DNA of 64,000 nucleotides, from assembly GCA_017308475.1 (NCBI GenBank), contig JAFKEU010000008.1:124001-188000 (forward strand). The letters are read 5' to 3'. Positions within the stretch are counted from its first letter, which is position 1; every line of letters begins with the position of its first letter. A program made the position numbers and the translations under genes. Below, piece after piece: positions 42,417 to 49,482 of this stretch. The DNA comes from Alphaproteobacteria bacterium. GTDB taxonomy: Bacteria; Pseudomonadota; Alphaproteobacteria; Micropepsales; Micropepsaceae. Below the pieces are notes generated by a model that did not search any database, was not told where the DNA came from, and was given only the letters and a program-made list of their open reading frames with translations.

Positions 42417-42872
42417 ATGGCCCACGAAATGTCCTTTACCCGCCTGATCGACGCTCCGGCCGAAACCCTCTTCCGGCTTTGGACCGACCCCAGCCGCATG
42501 CATGAATGGTTCTGCCCCAGGCCCTGGACCGTGACCGACGTAAGGCTGGACGTGCGCGCCGGCGGCGGTTGCACCATGACCATGGTGGGGCCCGAGGGCG
42601 AGAGGCTGCCCAATCCCGGCCAGTATCTGGAGATCATCCCGAACCGCCGCATCGTTTTCAGCGACGCCTTCACCGGCGACTGGAAAACCAAGGACGGTGC
42701 GCCATTCTTCGTGGGAATCGTCGAGTTCGAGCCGGAAGGCGGCAAGACGCGATACACCTGCACCGTGCGCCACTGGAACGAGGCAGACATGAAGAAGCAT
42801 GAGGAGATGGGTTTCTACACGGGCTGGGGCATCGTCGCCGACCAACTCGAAGCCCTTGCGAAAACCATCTGA
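42417..42872 (+). CDS. SRPBCC/AHSA1-type protein, ECF42 regulon
   Basis: 151-residue START-like protein: FTRLIDAPAETLFRLWTDP opening helix, MHEWFCPRPW, the RAGGGCTMTM strand turn and IIPNRRIVFSDAF. Ligand unknown. ATG 42417 with GGAAGGA 4 nt upstream; the longer open frame crosses the promoter region and is rejected. First gene of a plus-strand operon (SRPBCC, VOC, DHFR-like) divergent from yciI-sigma and under its own ECF42-type promoter. Confidence 0.87.
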   Translation: MAHEMSFTRLIDAPAETLFRLWTDPSRMHEWFCPRPWTVTDVRLDVRAGGGCTMTMVGPEGERLPNPGQYLEIIPNRRIVFSDAFTGDWKTKDGAPFFVGIVEFEPEGGKTRYTCTVRHWNEADMKKHEEMGFYTGWGIVADQLEALAKTI

Positions 42873-42898
42873 GCCAGCACCTTCCGAAGGAGACGCCC

Positions 42899-43360
42899 AT
42901 GACCATCAAGAGCATCACCCCCTTTCTCTGGTTCGACACCCAGGCGGAGGACGCGGCGAACTTCTATGTCTCGCTGTTTCCCGATTCGAAGATCCTCCAC
43001 GTCTCGCGTTATGGCGATTTCATGCCCGGCAAGGCCGGCCAGGTGATGGTGGTCGATCTGGAGCTGATGGGCCAACATCTGACGTTCATGAACGGCGGCC
43101 CCAGCTTCAAGCTGGATGAAGCCTTTTCCCTGTCGGTGGCGTGCCAGGATCAGGCGGAAATCGAACGGCTGTGGAACGCACTGGCAGACAAGCCCAGCGC
43201 CTGCGGCTGGACCAGGGACAAATTCGGCGTGGTGTGGCAGATCAACTATGCCGGCCTGCCCGAGCTGATGACCAGCCAGGAGCGCGTCAACAAGGTGATG
43301 GCCGCGATGATGACCATGGTCAAGATCGACATCCAGGCGCTGAAGGACGCGGTGAAATGA
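42899..43360 (+). CDS. VOC/PhnB-like (3-demethylubiquinone-9 3-methyltransferase domain) protein
   Basis: 153-residue PhnB-like VOC protein: TPFLWFDTQAEDAANFYVSLF opening, GQHLTFMNGG, and the closing GVVWQINYAGLPELM strand with a helical tail. These proteins frequently follow ECF42/YciI genes. The domain name refers to a distant similarity and does not imply methyltransferase activity. GAAGGAG lies about 7 nt before the ATG, and the stop overlaps the next start (ATGA). Confidence 0.87.
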   Translation: MTIKSITPFLWFDTQAEDAANFYVSLFPDSKILHVSRYGDFMPGKAGQVMVVDLELMGQHLTFMNGGPSFKLDEAFSLSVACQDQAEIERLWNALADKPSACGWTRDKFGVVWQINYAGLPELMTSQERVNKVMAAMMTMVKIDIQALKDAVK

Positions 43361-43929
43361 GGCGGCTGGGAATGTTCAACAATGTCTCGCTGGATGGCTA
43401 TTTCACCGATGCCGGCGGCGACATGAGCTTCGCCAAGCCGCAAGGCCCCGACCCGGAACATGCGGAATTCGTCAGCCGCAATGCCGGACGCGGGGGCACG
43501 CTCGTCTTCGGCCGCGTCACCTATCAGATGATGGCGAGCTTCTGGCCCACGGAGGCGGCCTGCCAGATGATGCCCGATGTGGCCAGTGCGATGAATGAAA
43601 ATCCCAAGATCGTCTTCTCGCGCACGCTGAAATCGGCGGCGTGGAACAATACCACCCTGCTCGGCGGCGATCCCGCCGCCGAAATCGCGCGGCTGAAGGC
43701 CGAAGACGGTCCCGACATGGTGGTGCTGGGCAGCGGGCGGATTGCCGCGCAACTGATGCAGGCCGGCCTGTTCGACCAGATCCAGCTGATGGTGATCCCC
43801 GTCGTGCTGGGCGCCGGCCGCACCCTGTTCGAGGGCGTCACGGCGCGCCCGCGCCTGGCGCTGAAAGAAGCGCGGGCGTTCCAAAGCGGCAATGTCCTTC
43901 TGCGCTATGGGCCGAACAGTGCCTTGTAG
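43357..43929 (+). CDS. Dihydrofolate reductase family protein (RibD C-terminal-like), copy 2
   Basis: 190-residue RibD_C-type reductase: RRLGMFNNVSLDGYFTDAGG, GTLVFGRVTYQMM, MVVLGSGRIAAQLM and VVLGAGRTLFEGV. Presumed NAD(P)H-dependent, substrate unknown. Coupled to the upstream VOC gene by ATGA. Distant paralogue of the ArsR-operon gene at 20644-21207. Its last 25 nt overlap the convergent ArsC-like gene. Confidence 0.87.
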   Translation: MRRLGMFNNVSLDGYFTDAGGDMSFAKPQGPDPEHAEFVSRNAGRGGTLVFGRVTYQMMASFWPTEAACQMMPDVASAMNENPKIVFSRTLKSAAWNNTTLLGGDPAAEIARLKAEDGPDMVVLGSGRIAAQLMQAGLFDQIQLMVIPVVLGAGRTLFEGVTARPRLALKEARAFQSGNVLLRYGPNSAL

Positions 43930-44252
43930 ATTTCGGGCCTGAAACCGACCGCAAGCCTGCCCTTCGCCTCCAGCACCGGCCGCTTGATCATGGACGGCTG
44001 GGCCGCCATCAGCGCGATCGCCTTCTTTTCGGTGATGCCCTCCCTGTCGGCGTCGGGCAGTTTCCTGAAGGTTGTGCCGGCGCGGTTGAGCAGCACTTCC
44101 CAGCCCACCTGCCGCACCCATTTCTCCAGCGTCGGCCTGTCGATGCCTTCGGCCTTGTAGTCATGGAACGCGTAGGCGAGCTTGTGCGCATCCAGCCAGG
44201 CGCGCGCCTTCTTCATCGTGTCGCAGTTTTTGATGCCGTAGATCGTGACCAT
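43905..44252 (-). CDS. ArsC/Spx family reductase-like protein
   Basis: 115-residue thioredoxin-fold protein of the ArsC family, YffB-like branch. The N-terminal IYGIKNCDTMKKARAWL carries the single conserved cysteine C10, followed by FHDYKAEG, GWEVLLNRAGTTFRKL and PSMIKRPVLE. The YffB group is not known as an arsenate reductase; no ars genes are nearby, so a general glutathione-linked reductase is more likely. Convergent overlap with the DHFR-like gene. Confidence 0.88.
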   Translation of the reverse strand: MVTIYGIKNCDTMKKARAWLDAHKLAYAFHDYKAEGIDRPTLEKWVRQVGWEVLLNRAGTTFRKLPDADREGITEKKAIALMAAQPSMIKRPVLEAKGRLAVGFRPEIYKALFGP

Positions 44253-44265
44253 GCGGCTTCATAAT

Positions 44266-44283
44266 CCGCGGCGCTCGCCGCGG
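44266..44283. terminator. GC-rich hairpin downstream of cfa
   Basis: A perfect 8-bp stem CCGCGGCG/CGCCGCGG with a 2-nt loop just past the stop of the minus-strand cfa gene. There is no T-run, so it is a weak candidate. Confidence 0.35.
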
Positions 44284-44288
44284 CAATC

Positions 44289-45530
44289 CTATTGCACGAT
44301 ATGCAGCGGCATCCGCTCCGTGCCGGCGAAGGGCATGGTGCGCTCATCCTCGACCATATAGTCGCGGGTCAGCGGCACCGCATCCTGGCGGCGGACAATC
44401 TGCACCTGGAATACCACCTCTCCGTCATGGCGGAAGGCCATTTCCGATCCGGCCAGGTAGAATTCCCACATCCGGCAGAAGCGCTCGTCATACAGCGCCA
44501 CGGCCTCCTGCCGGTTGGCCATGAAGCGGCGGCGCCATTCCTTCAGCGTTTCGGCATAATGAAGCCGCAGCACTTCGACGTCGGTGATGATGAGCCCGGC
44601 CTTCTCCACCGCGGTCACGATCTCCGACAGGGCCGGGGCATAGCCGCCGGGGAAGATGTATTTGGCGATCCAGCTGTTGGTCGAGCCGGGCCCGTCAACC
44701 CGCCCGATCGTGTGCAGCAGCATCACGCCGTCCTCGGCCAGAAGCGCGCGCGCCTGGCGGAAGAATGTTCCGTAATAGGCCGCGCCGACATGCTCGAACA
44801 TGCCCACCGATACGATGCGGTCGTAGGCACCGCGCAGCGCCCGGTAGTCGACCATCTCGAAGCGGCAATTGGCTGACAGCCGGGCCTTTTGCGCGCGCTC
44901 GCGCGCCACTGCGATCTGTTCCTCGGACAGGGTGATGCCCAGCACGTCGGCGCCGCAGTCGCGCGCCATGTCCAGCGCCAGCCCGCCCCAGCCGCAGCCG
45001 ATGTCCAGCACCTTCAGTCCCGGCTTGTGCAGGTGGAGCTTGGCGGCGATATGGCGTTTTTTTCCGATCTGGGCTTCTTCCAGTGTCTCGCCCGGAACCG
45101 AGAAATAGGCACAGGAATATTGCCGGTCGGCATCCAGGAACAGCTCGTACAGCTTGCCCGAGAGGTCATAGTGATGGGCGACATGCTCCTTGGCCAGCGA
45201 GGCGGGATTGTACTGGTCGATCGCCCGCTTGAGGGTACGGAATTTGCGCAGCAGCTTGTGCAGCCCCCGCGGCTGGATGGCGCCCAGGTTGCGCATCAGC
45301 AACGCCAGCACACCGGCAATGTCGCCCTTCTCCACCGTAAGGCGGCCATCCATGTAAAGCTCGCCCAGCTTCAGGTCGGGATTGAGAGCCAGCTCCCATT
45401 CCGCCCACCGGTCATGCAGGGCGATCACTACCTCCGGTTCACCCTGGCCGAAAATTTCCAGCGACCCGCCGGGCCGGACGACCCCCAGCGCACCATCGTG
45501 GAAGAAGCCGGAAAACAGCAATTGCAGCAT
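44289..45530 (-). CDS. cfa: Cyclopropane-fatty-acyl-phospholipid synthase
   Basis: SAM-dependent methylation of unsaturated phospholipid acyl chains to cyclopropanes, a membrane stress adaptation. 413 residues from ATG 45530 (MLQLLFSGFFHDG); two upstream in-frame ATGs are possible but add unconserved residues. SAM motif LDIGCGWGGLALDMA, Cfa-specific QYSCAYF, and the late SWIAKYIFPGGYAPALSEI stretch are visible. Single gene after the bufferin operon on the same strand, with a 104-bp gap from DoxX. Confidence 0.93.
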   Translation of the reverse strand: MLQLLFSGFFHDGALGVVRPGGSLEIFGQGEPEVVIALHDRWAEWELALNPDLKLGELYMDGRLTVEKGDIAGVLALLMRNLGAIQPRGLHKLLRKFRTLKRAIDQYNPASLAKEHVAHHYDLSGKLYELFLDADRQYSCAYFSVPGETLEEAQIGKKRHIAAKLHLHKPGLKVLDIGCGWGGLALDMARDCGADVLGITLSEEQIAVARERAQKARLSANCRFEMVDYRALRGAYDRIVSVGMFEHVGAAYYGTFFRQARALLAEDGVMLLHTIGRVDGPGSTNSWIAKYIFPGGYAPALSEIVTAVEKAGLIITDVEVLRLHYAETLKEWRRRFMANRQEAVALYDERFCRMWEFYLAGSEMAFRHDGEVVFQVQIVRRQDAVPLTRDYMVEDERTMPFAGTERMPLHIVQ

Positions 45531-45634
45531 GGAGCCTGTCCCGCGGAAGCGTGTGCTTTCCATACGCAAAACCGGGCGGAGAGTTCCCAGAGGGAACGCG
45601 ACCGGCCGTCGCATGCCTTCAGTTTATACCACTT

Positions 45635-46084
45635 CTAAGCCGGCTTGTCCGCCAGCCGGCGGTCCAGCAAATGGTCCAGCGACAGGACCCCGGGGCCGCG
45701 GCAGATGATGAAAATCATGAAGGCCAGCCACTGGATGTGGTCGGGCCATGCCATGGGATAGACGAACAGCTGGATCACCAGCACCATGCCCAGAAGGCCC
45801 AGCGCACTCAGGCGGGTCAGCAGTCCCACCAGCACCAGCGTCGAAAGCCCCAGCTCCATCGACGCCGCCAGCGTGGCGGCAAAGTCCGGTGGCAGCAGCG
45901 GCACATGGTATTCATTCTCGAACAGCGACAGGGTGGCGTTCCAGTCGTCCAGCTTCACCAGGCCCGAGCGGAAAAAGACGCTGAAGGTGGCACAGCGCGC
46001 CACCAGGACCAGCAGGCTGTAGGGCACGCTGTCCAGCAGCCGGATGCCCCGGCGCGCCAGCGCCACCGGCTTTGCAAGGATCAT
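45635..46084 (-). CDS. DoxX family membrane protein of the bufferin operon
   Basis: 149-residue DoxX-like inner-membrane protein with four predicted helices; SVFFRSGLVKLDDW and the YHVPLLPPDFAATLAASMELG region are typical. DoxX proteins are routinely the last gene of DUF2282-DUF692-DUF2063 operons. Start overlaps the stop of the upstream bufC-like gene as ATGA. Suggested to assist maturation or redox steps, but unproven. Confidence 0.87.
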   Translation of the reverse strand: MILAKPVALARRGIRLLDSVPYSLLVLVARCATFSVFFRSGLVKLDDWNATLSLFENEYHVPLLPPDFAATLAASMELGLSTLVLVGLLTRLSALGLLGMVLVIQLFVYPMAWPDHIQWLAFMIFIICRGPGVLSLDHLLDRRLADKPA

Positions 46085-46830
46085 GTCTGTTCTCCCTTCA
46101 GGATGCGGCAGAAAGCGCCGCCAAAGATTTCACCCTGGATGGCGGCCAGCGCCTCCTCGGGCTCGGCATGGAAGATGGCGGCGGTCAGCGCGGCGTCGGC
46201 CGCTCCGCCGGCCATCAGCGCCCCGGCAAAAGCGGCGGCGGGCGCACTGACCGCGGCGATGGCGGAAGCCTCGCCGCTGCGCCAGACCAGGAGCGGGCGG
46301 GGGCGCGGCGTCAGGTCGATCGCGGCCAGCGCCGCGTCATCTCCCGCCTCCAGCGCATTGCGGATCCGGTCCGCCGGATAGTCCAGCCACAGCGCCGTCA
46401 GGCCGGCGGGCAGCGCCAGCGTCACCCCCGCCTCCAGCACGAAGCGGCGCTCGCCTTGCGGCGACCGCACCGCCTGGTCCATCGCCAGGTCCAGGCGCGC
46501 CACATCCGGCAGATATGGCAAGACAGCAGCGGGCGCATGGCTCGCCAGGAACTCGGCAAAGCCTTCGCCATAGGCGGACAGGCGCGCCACACGCGGCGGC
46601 GAGGACCGCACAAAGGCAGCAGCCGCCTGGTCGAAAAAAGCTTCGCCCACCAGCCGGTCCACAGTGGGGCAACTCAACCGCAGCGCGTTGACGCCCGCGC
46701 CCAGCACCGTGTTGCGATGAACCCGCAGCGCTGCTTCCACCGGCACGGGACCTGCCCGGAAAACCGGCGGCAATCCCTCGCCGGTCAGAACGGCGCGGGC
46801 GAAAGCGTGCTGAAGCTCATGCAGCCGCAT
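46081..46830 (-). CDS. bufC: HvfC/BufC-type partner protein (DUF2063)
   Basis: 249-residue DUF2063 protein: N-terminal LHELQHAFARAVLTGE, EAALRVHRNTV and LRLSCPTVDRLVGEAFF are family features. It serves as recognition partner for the neighbouring MNIO maturase that modifies cysteine residues in a small precursor peptide. GAGGAG upstream of the ATG; overlaps the maturase gene by 14 nt. Function assigned by family and operon. Confidence 0.85.
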   Translation of the reverse strand: MRLHELQHAFARAVLTGEGLPPVFRAGPVPVEAALRVHRNTVLGAGVNALRLSCPTVDRLVGEAFFDQAAAAFVRSSPPRVARLSAYGEGFAEFLASHAPAAVLPYLPDVARLDLAMDQAVRSPQGERRFVLEAGVTLALPAGLTALWLDYPADRIRNALEAGDDAALAAIDLTPRPRPLLVWRSGEASAIAAVSAPAAAFAGALMAGGAADAALTAAIFHAEPEEALAAIQGEIFGGAFCRILKGEQT

Positions 46831-47716
46831 GGTGCTCCTCCCCTGCCGCCATCAGCAGATCGGCCATCGCCGCCTCGCGCGCGAGGGCAGCAAAGGGCGG
46901 AATGGCGGTATCCCATTCGATCAGCGTGGGGCGGGCACCGATGCGCCGGATCGCGGTTTCGAACAGCGACCAGACCTCGGCGCCGATGGGCGAGCCGTGA
47001 TCGTCGATGCGCACCATCGTTCCGTCTTCCAGCGTCCGCACCGCATGGCCCGCCAGGTGGATCTCGCCGATGGCGGCGGCGGGCACCCGATCCATCAGCG
47101 CGGCCAGCCGCGTGCCCGCATCCCCGCCCAGATTGGCGGCGCTGACGGCGACATTGTTCACGTCCAGCAGCACGCCGCAGCCGCTGCGCGCCACCAGCGC
47201 GGCAAGAAATTCGCCCTCCTCCATCGCGCTGTCCGCATAGGCAAGATAGGCGGACGGATTTTCCACCAGGATGGGCCGCTTCAGCACCGCCTGCACGCGA
47301 TCGACATTGCGCGCGAAGACGTCCAGCACCTCGTCCGTGCAGGGCACCGGCAGGAGATCGGGCAGATAGGTCCCGCCTGTCACGCTCCAGGACAGATGAT
47401 CGGATATGAGCCCCGGCTCGATGCGCGCGGCCAGATCGGCAATGCGGGAGAGATGGTCTTCGTCGACACCCTCGAACGATCCCAGCGACAGGCCAGTGGC
47501 GTGCAGCGAAACCGGACGATCGGCGCGCACCCTTTCGAGAACCTCCACCGCCGCGTCCAGGTAGTTCTCGGGATGCACCTCGAACCAGGCCGCTTTTGCT
47601 TCGCCGCAAAGCACTGCCTGGTGATGGGGAAAGCGCAGCCCGATCCCCGCTTGAAGGGGGATCGGCACGGGGACCGGGCGCGCGTGAGCCGCGGGACTGT
47701 CGGGGGTGCGGCTCAT
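46817..47716 (-). CDS. bufB: MNIO family bufferin maturase (DUF692)
   Basis: 299-residue DUF692 TIM-barrel multinuclear iron oxidase. Visible metal-ligand and barrel motifs: AGIGLRFPHH, WFEVHPENYL, LISDHLSWS, ILVENPSAYL, VLLDVNNVAVSA, IGEIHLAGH and LIEWD. Relatives convert cysteines of a small substrate peptide into thiooxazole-type rings (MbnB, TglH, bufferin systems). The likely substrate is the DUF2282 protein encoded 6 nt upstream. Confidence 0.92.
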   Translation of the reverse strand: MSRTPDSPAAHARPVPVPIPLQAGIGLRFPHHQAVLCGEAKAAWFEVHPENYLDAAVEVLERVRADRPVSLHATGLSLGSFEGVDEDHLSRIADLAARIEPGLISDHLSWSVTGGTYLPDLLPVPCTDEVLDVFARNVDRVQAVLKRPILVENPSAYLAYADSAMEEGEFLAALVARSGCGVLLDVNNVAVSAANLGGDAGTRLAALMDRVPAAAIGEIHLAGHAVRTLEDGTMVRIDDHGSPIGAEVWSLFETAIRRIGARPTLIEWDTAIPPFAALAREAAMADLLMAAGEEHHAAA

Positions 47717-47722
47717 GGGAAT

Positions 47723-47986
47723 TTACTTGCCCGCCGTCAGGCTGCCGCCGGCCAGCTTGGCGCAGGCGCCCTTGGGCAGTTCGACGAACGAGGCCTTGTC
47801 GAAATTCCTTGTCGCCTGACCGGCGCAGGAATGGGCGCCGGCGGCGCAGTCATTCTTGCCGGCCTTGGCCACGCCATAGCACTTCTCCATCGCCGGCTTC
47901 ATGGCGTCGGCGGCATGGCTGGGAATGGAGGCAAGCGCCAGCGCGCCCAGGATGATGGATGCGGCAACGACCGTCTTGCTGTTCAT
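47723..47986 (-). CDS. bufA1: BufA1-type periplasmic bufferin precursor (DUF2282)
   Basis: 87-residue exported precursor. Sec signal (hydrophobic residues 7-20, cleavage near SHAAD), then the DUF2282 core EKCYGVAKAGKNDCAAG, HSCAGQA and GACAKLAGG with four cysteines (C36, C47, C54 and C75). In characterised relatives such cysteines are modified post-translationally and the product binds copper in the periplasm. Strong GAGGAG ribosome-binding site. First gene of the operon with DUF692, DUF2063 and DoxX. Confidence 0.92.
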   Translation of the reverse strand: MNSKTVVAASIILGALALASIPSHAADAMKPAMEKCYGVAKAGKNDCAAGAHSCAGQATRNFDKASFVELPKGACAKLAGGSLTAGK

Positions 47987-48039
47987 GAATTTGGCTCCTC
48001 GAATGCATGCGAGGCGACCACCGCCCCGATGACCAGGTT

Positions 48040-48065
48040 TTCGCGGCGGTCGGGCATCCTGTTAC
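48040..48065 (-). promoter_or_regulatory. Candidate ECF promoter of the bufferin operon
   Basis: Minus strand: GTAACA (48065-48060), 16-bp spacer, CGAA (48043-48040), about 54 bp before the bufA1 ATG. This resembles the GTAACC-N16-CGAA type I recall for SigF-dependent bufferin genes of Caulobacter. No SigF gene lies in the window. Confidence 0.5.
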
Positions 48066-48124
48066 AGCAGGCCGTGAAAAATTTTTGCGCCGGGCCACCG
48101 TCGGCCGCCCAAGTCCGTGACGGG

Positions 48125-48793
48125 TCAGAACAATCCACCCGGATCGGCGACGGTGGGTTTGGCGCGGCGGGCCGGTTTCGGCCGCTCCTGCGGCCATATG
48201 GTCCAGCGCGCACTGCCCATCGTTTTGAGACAGGCTTTCACTGCGCCAGCATCGGCCGGGTTCTCGCCCAGCCATGCCGCCCAGTCTTCCGGCGCCAGGA
48301 AGGCCGGCATGCGGCCGGCGGGCAGCGCGGCAATCAGCGCATTGGCCGGCACCGTCACCAGCACACAGGCGAACAGCGGCCTGTCGCCAGCAGTGAAGCG
48401 GCGCCAGATCACCGCCGCGGCCAGCGGCGCGTCAGGGGTGATAACATGCTGGCGCGCGGGGCCCGGCTCGTCTGGCGCTTCGTTGAAGCTTTCCATCAGC
48501 ACGATACCGCGCTGGCCGTCATGGAAGGCATCGGCGAAGGCGGACACGCTGTCGACCGTTTCGGCGCGGGCATGGATAGGCTGGGGCCGGCGCGGGTCCA
48601 TCGGGTGGGGAAAGCCCCACCGCATCGGCACCACCCGCCGCCCGCCATTCACATGATCGAACAGGATCACCGGCAGATCGCCCATCACCCGCAGGGTCAG
48701 GCGCCGGTCATCGTCGAGGTCGGGCGATTCTTCCCGCCAGATGTAGTCGATGATCCCGGTCCAGGAAGCCCGGGTGGTAAACTTGCCGCACAT
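48125..48793 (-). CDS. Divergent SRAP domain (YedK/HMCES-like) protein
   Basis: 222-residue protein of the SRAP family, whose members crosslink to abasic sites in single-stranded DNA through Cys2. ATG 48793 is chosen because it gives the required MCGKFTT start with Cys2. MRWGFPHPM and HARAETV correspond to the WG and NARxET motifs, but the conserved Asn is replaced by His (IHARAET). The catalytic-glutamate region reads SFNEA instead of F/WYEW, and the conserved His near the RPLVL-like strand is missing (AGRMPAFL). Activity is therefore uncertain. Confidence 0.78.
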   Translation of the reverse strand: MCGKFTTRASWTGIIDYIWREESPDLDDDRRLTLRVMGDLPVILFDHVNGGRRVVPMRWGFPHPMDPRRPQPIHARAETVDSVSAFADAFHDGQRGIVLMESFNEAPDEPGPARQHVITPDAPLAAAVIWRRFTAGDRPLFACVLVTVPANALIAALPAGRMPAFLAPEDWAAWLGENPADAGAVKACLKTMGSARWTIWPQERPKPARRAKPTVADPGGLF

Positions 48794-48895
48794 GCGCCAA
48801 GCCTTAGCCGAGTCGCGTCGCCATGCCGAATGATGCGGCATCGCCGTCTCGATAATGCGGTCGAAGCGCGCCCCGGAAGGCGCTTCCGGCACCCG

Positions 48896-49084
48896 TTATT
48901 TCTGGCTCACAAGCGTCAGGTACATCAGCCCGAGATATATGGCGGGGATGACGACAAGCACGCCCAGTTCAATCAGTCCCGGCGCCGGACAGCCCAAAAG
49001 GAACATCCGGTAGCCGATATAGAGGACCGCCAGAATGACGATGACCATACCGATATACCAGGGCATGAGTCTGGATCTGCGCAT
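48896..49084 (-). CDS. Small two-span membrane protein
   Basis: 62-residue protein with two hydrophobic helices (about 9-31 and 36-58) joined by a GCPAPG turn. No family recognised. ATG 49084 (or 49066, at Met7). A candidate FNR/FixK box sits at 49140-49153 with a -10-like TTTATT at the right spacing, suggesting oxygen-responsive expression. A much longer upstream reading frame reads antisense-like low-quality sequence and is rejected. Confidence 0.6.
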   Translation of the reverse strand: MRRSRLMPWYIGMVIVILAVLYIGYRMFLLGCPAPGLIELGVLVVIPAIYLGLMYLTLVSQK

Positions 49085-49113
49085 GGCGAGGCATCCCGAT
49101 GGCAACCAGCTCG

Positions 49114-49153
49114 AATAAACCCGCACCACGCCGCAAAACCTGATCTGGATCAA
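49114..49153 (-). promoter_or_regulatory. Candidate FNR/FixK-type promoter of the small membrane gene
   Basis: Minus strand TTGATCCAGATCAG (49153-49140) differs from TTGAT-N4-ATCAA by one base. TTTATT (49119-49114) as -10 gives a start near 49107 and a box centre about 40 bp upstream. The rest of the 143-bp gap 49085-49227 shows nothing else. Confidence 0.5.
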
Positions 49154-49227
49154 TTCCCCCGCAGGATGGGCCCGATATTCTTCAAACTGGTTCGCCCAAA
49201 CTGGTTCGCCGGGACCGATTCGCCCTG

Positions 49228-49482
49228 CTATCGCCGGCCGGAGATAAGGCTCAGCCAGGGCGGCAGGTGAAAGGCGCTCATCAGGACATACATCAGGGTC
49301 ATTGCGCTCAGCGGCGACGCGCCATGCACGGGCGAGCAGATCATGTCCGCATCTCCACCCTGCACGCAGGTCAGCAGCGCCATGACGGCGAAGGTCGGCG
49401 CGGCCACAAGGCCGAGCCACCTTGCCGCGCCGGGCGCCGCCGCGCTGCCGCGGCGCCCGGTTTGCTCTCGCACGGCGATCAT
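49228..49482 (-). CDS. Small membrane protein coupled to the DUF899 gene
   Basis: 84-residue protein with two hydrophobic segments (about 22-40 and 59-79). It is supported mainly by the ATGA overlap between its start (49482) and the DUF899 stop, which argues for translational coupling. No family recognised. No separate ribosome-binding site is evident. Confidence 0.55.
   Translation of the reverse strand: MIAVREQTGRRGSAAAPGAARWLGLVAAPTFAVMALLTCVQGGDADMICSPVHGASPLSAMTLMYVLMSAFHLPPWLSLISGRR

Noticed and set aside
43905-44252. Arsenate reductase assignment for the ArsC-like gene
   Set aside because: The sequence follows the YffB-like branch, and no arsenic-resistance genes accompany it; the ArsR regulator at 21.2 kb is in a separate AHSA1/DHFR-type operon.
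46829-49270. 813-codon plus-strand frame opposite the bufferin operon and SRAP gene
   Set aside because: It is antisense to several well-supported genes with clear ribosome-binding sites and operon structure; composition is that of a shadow frame.
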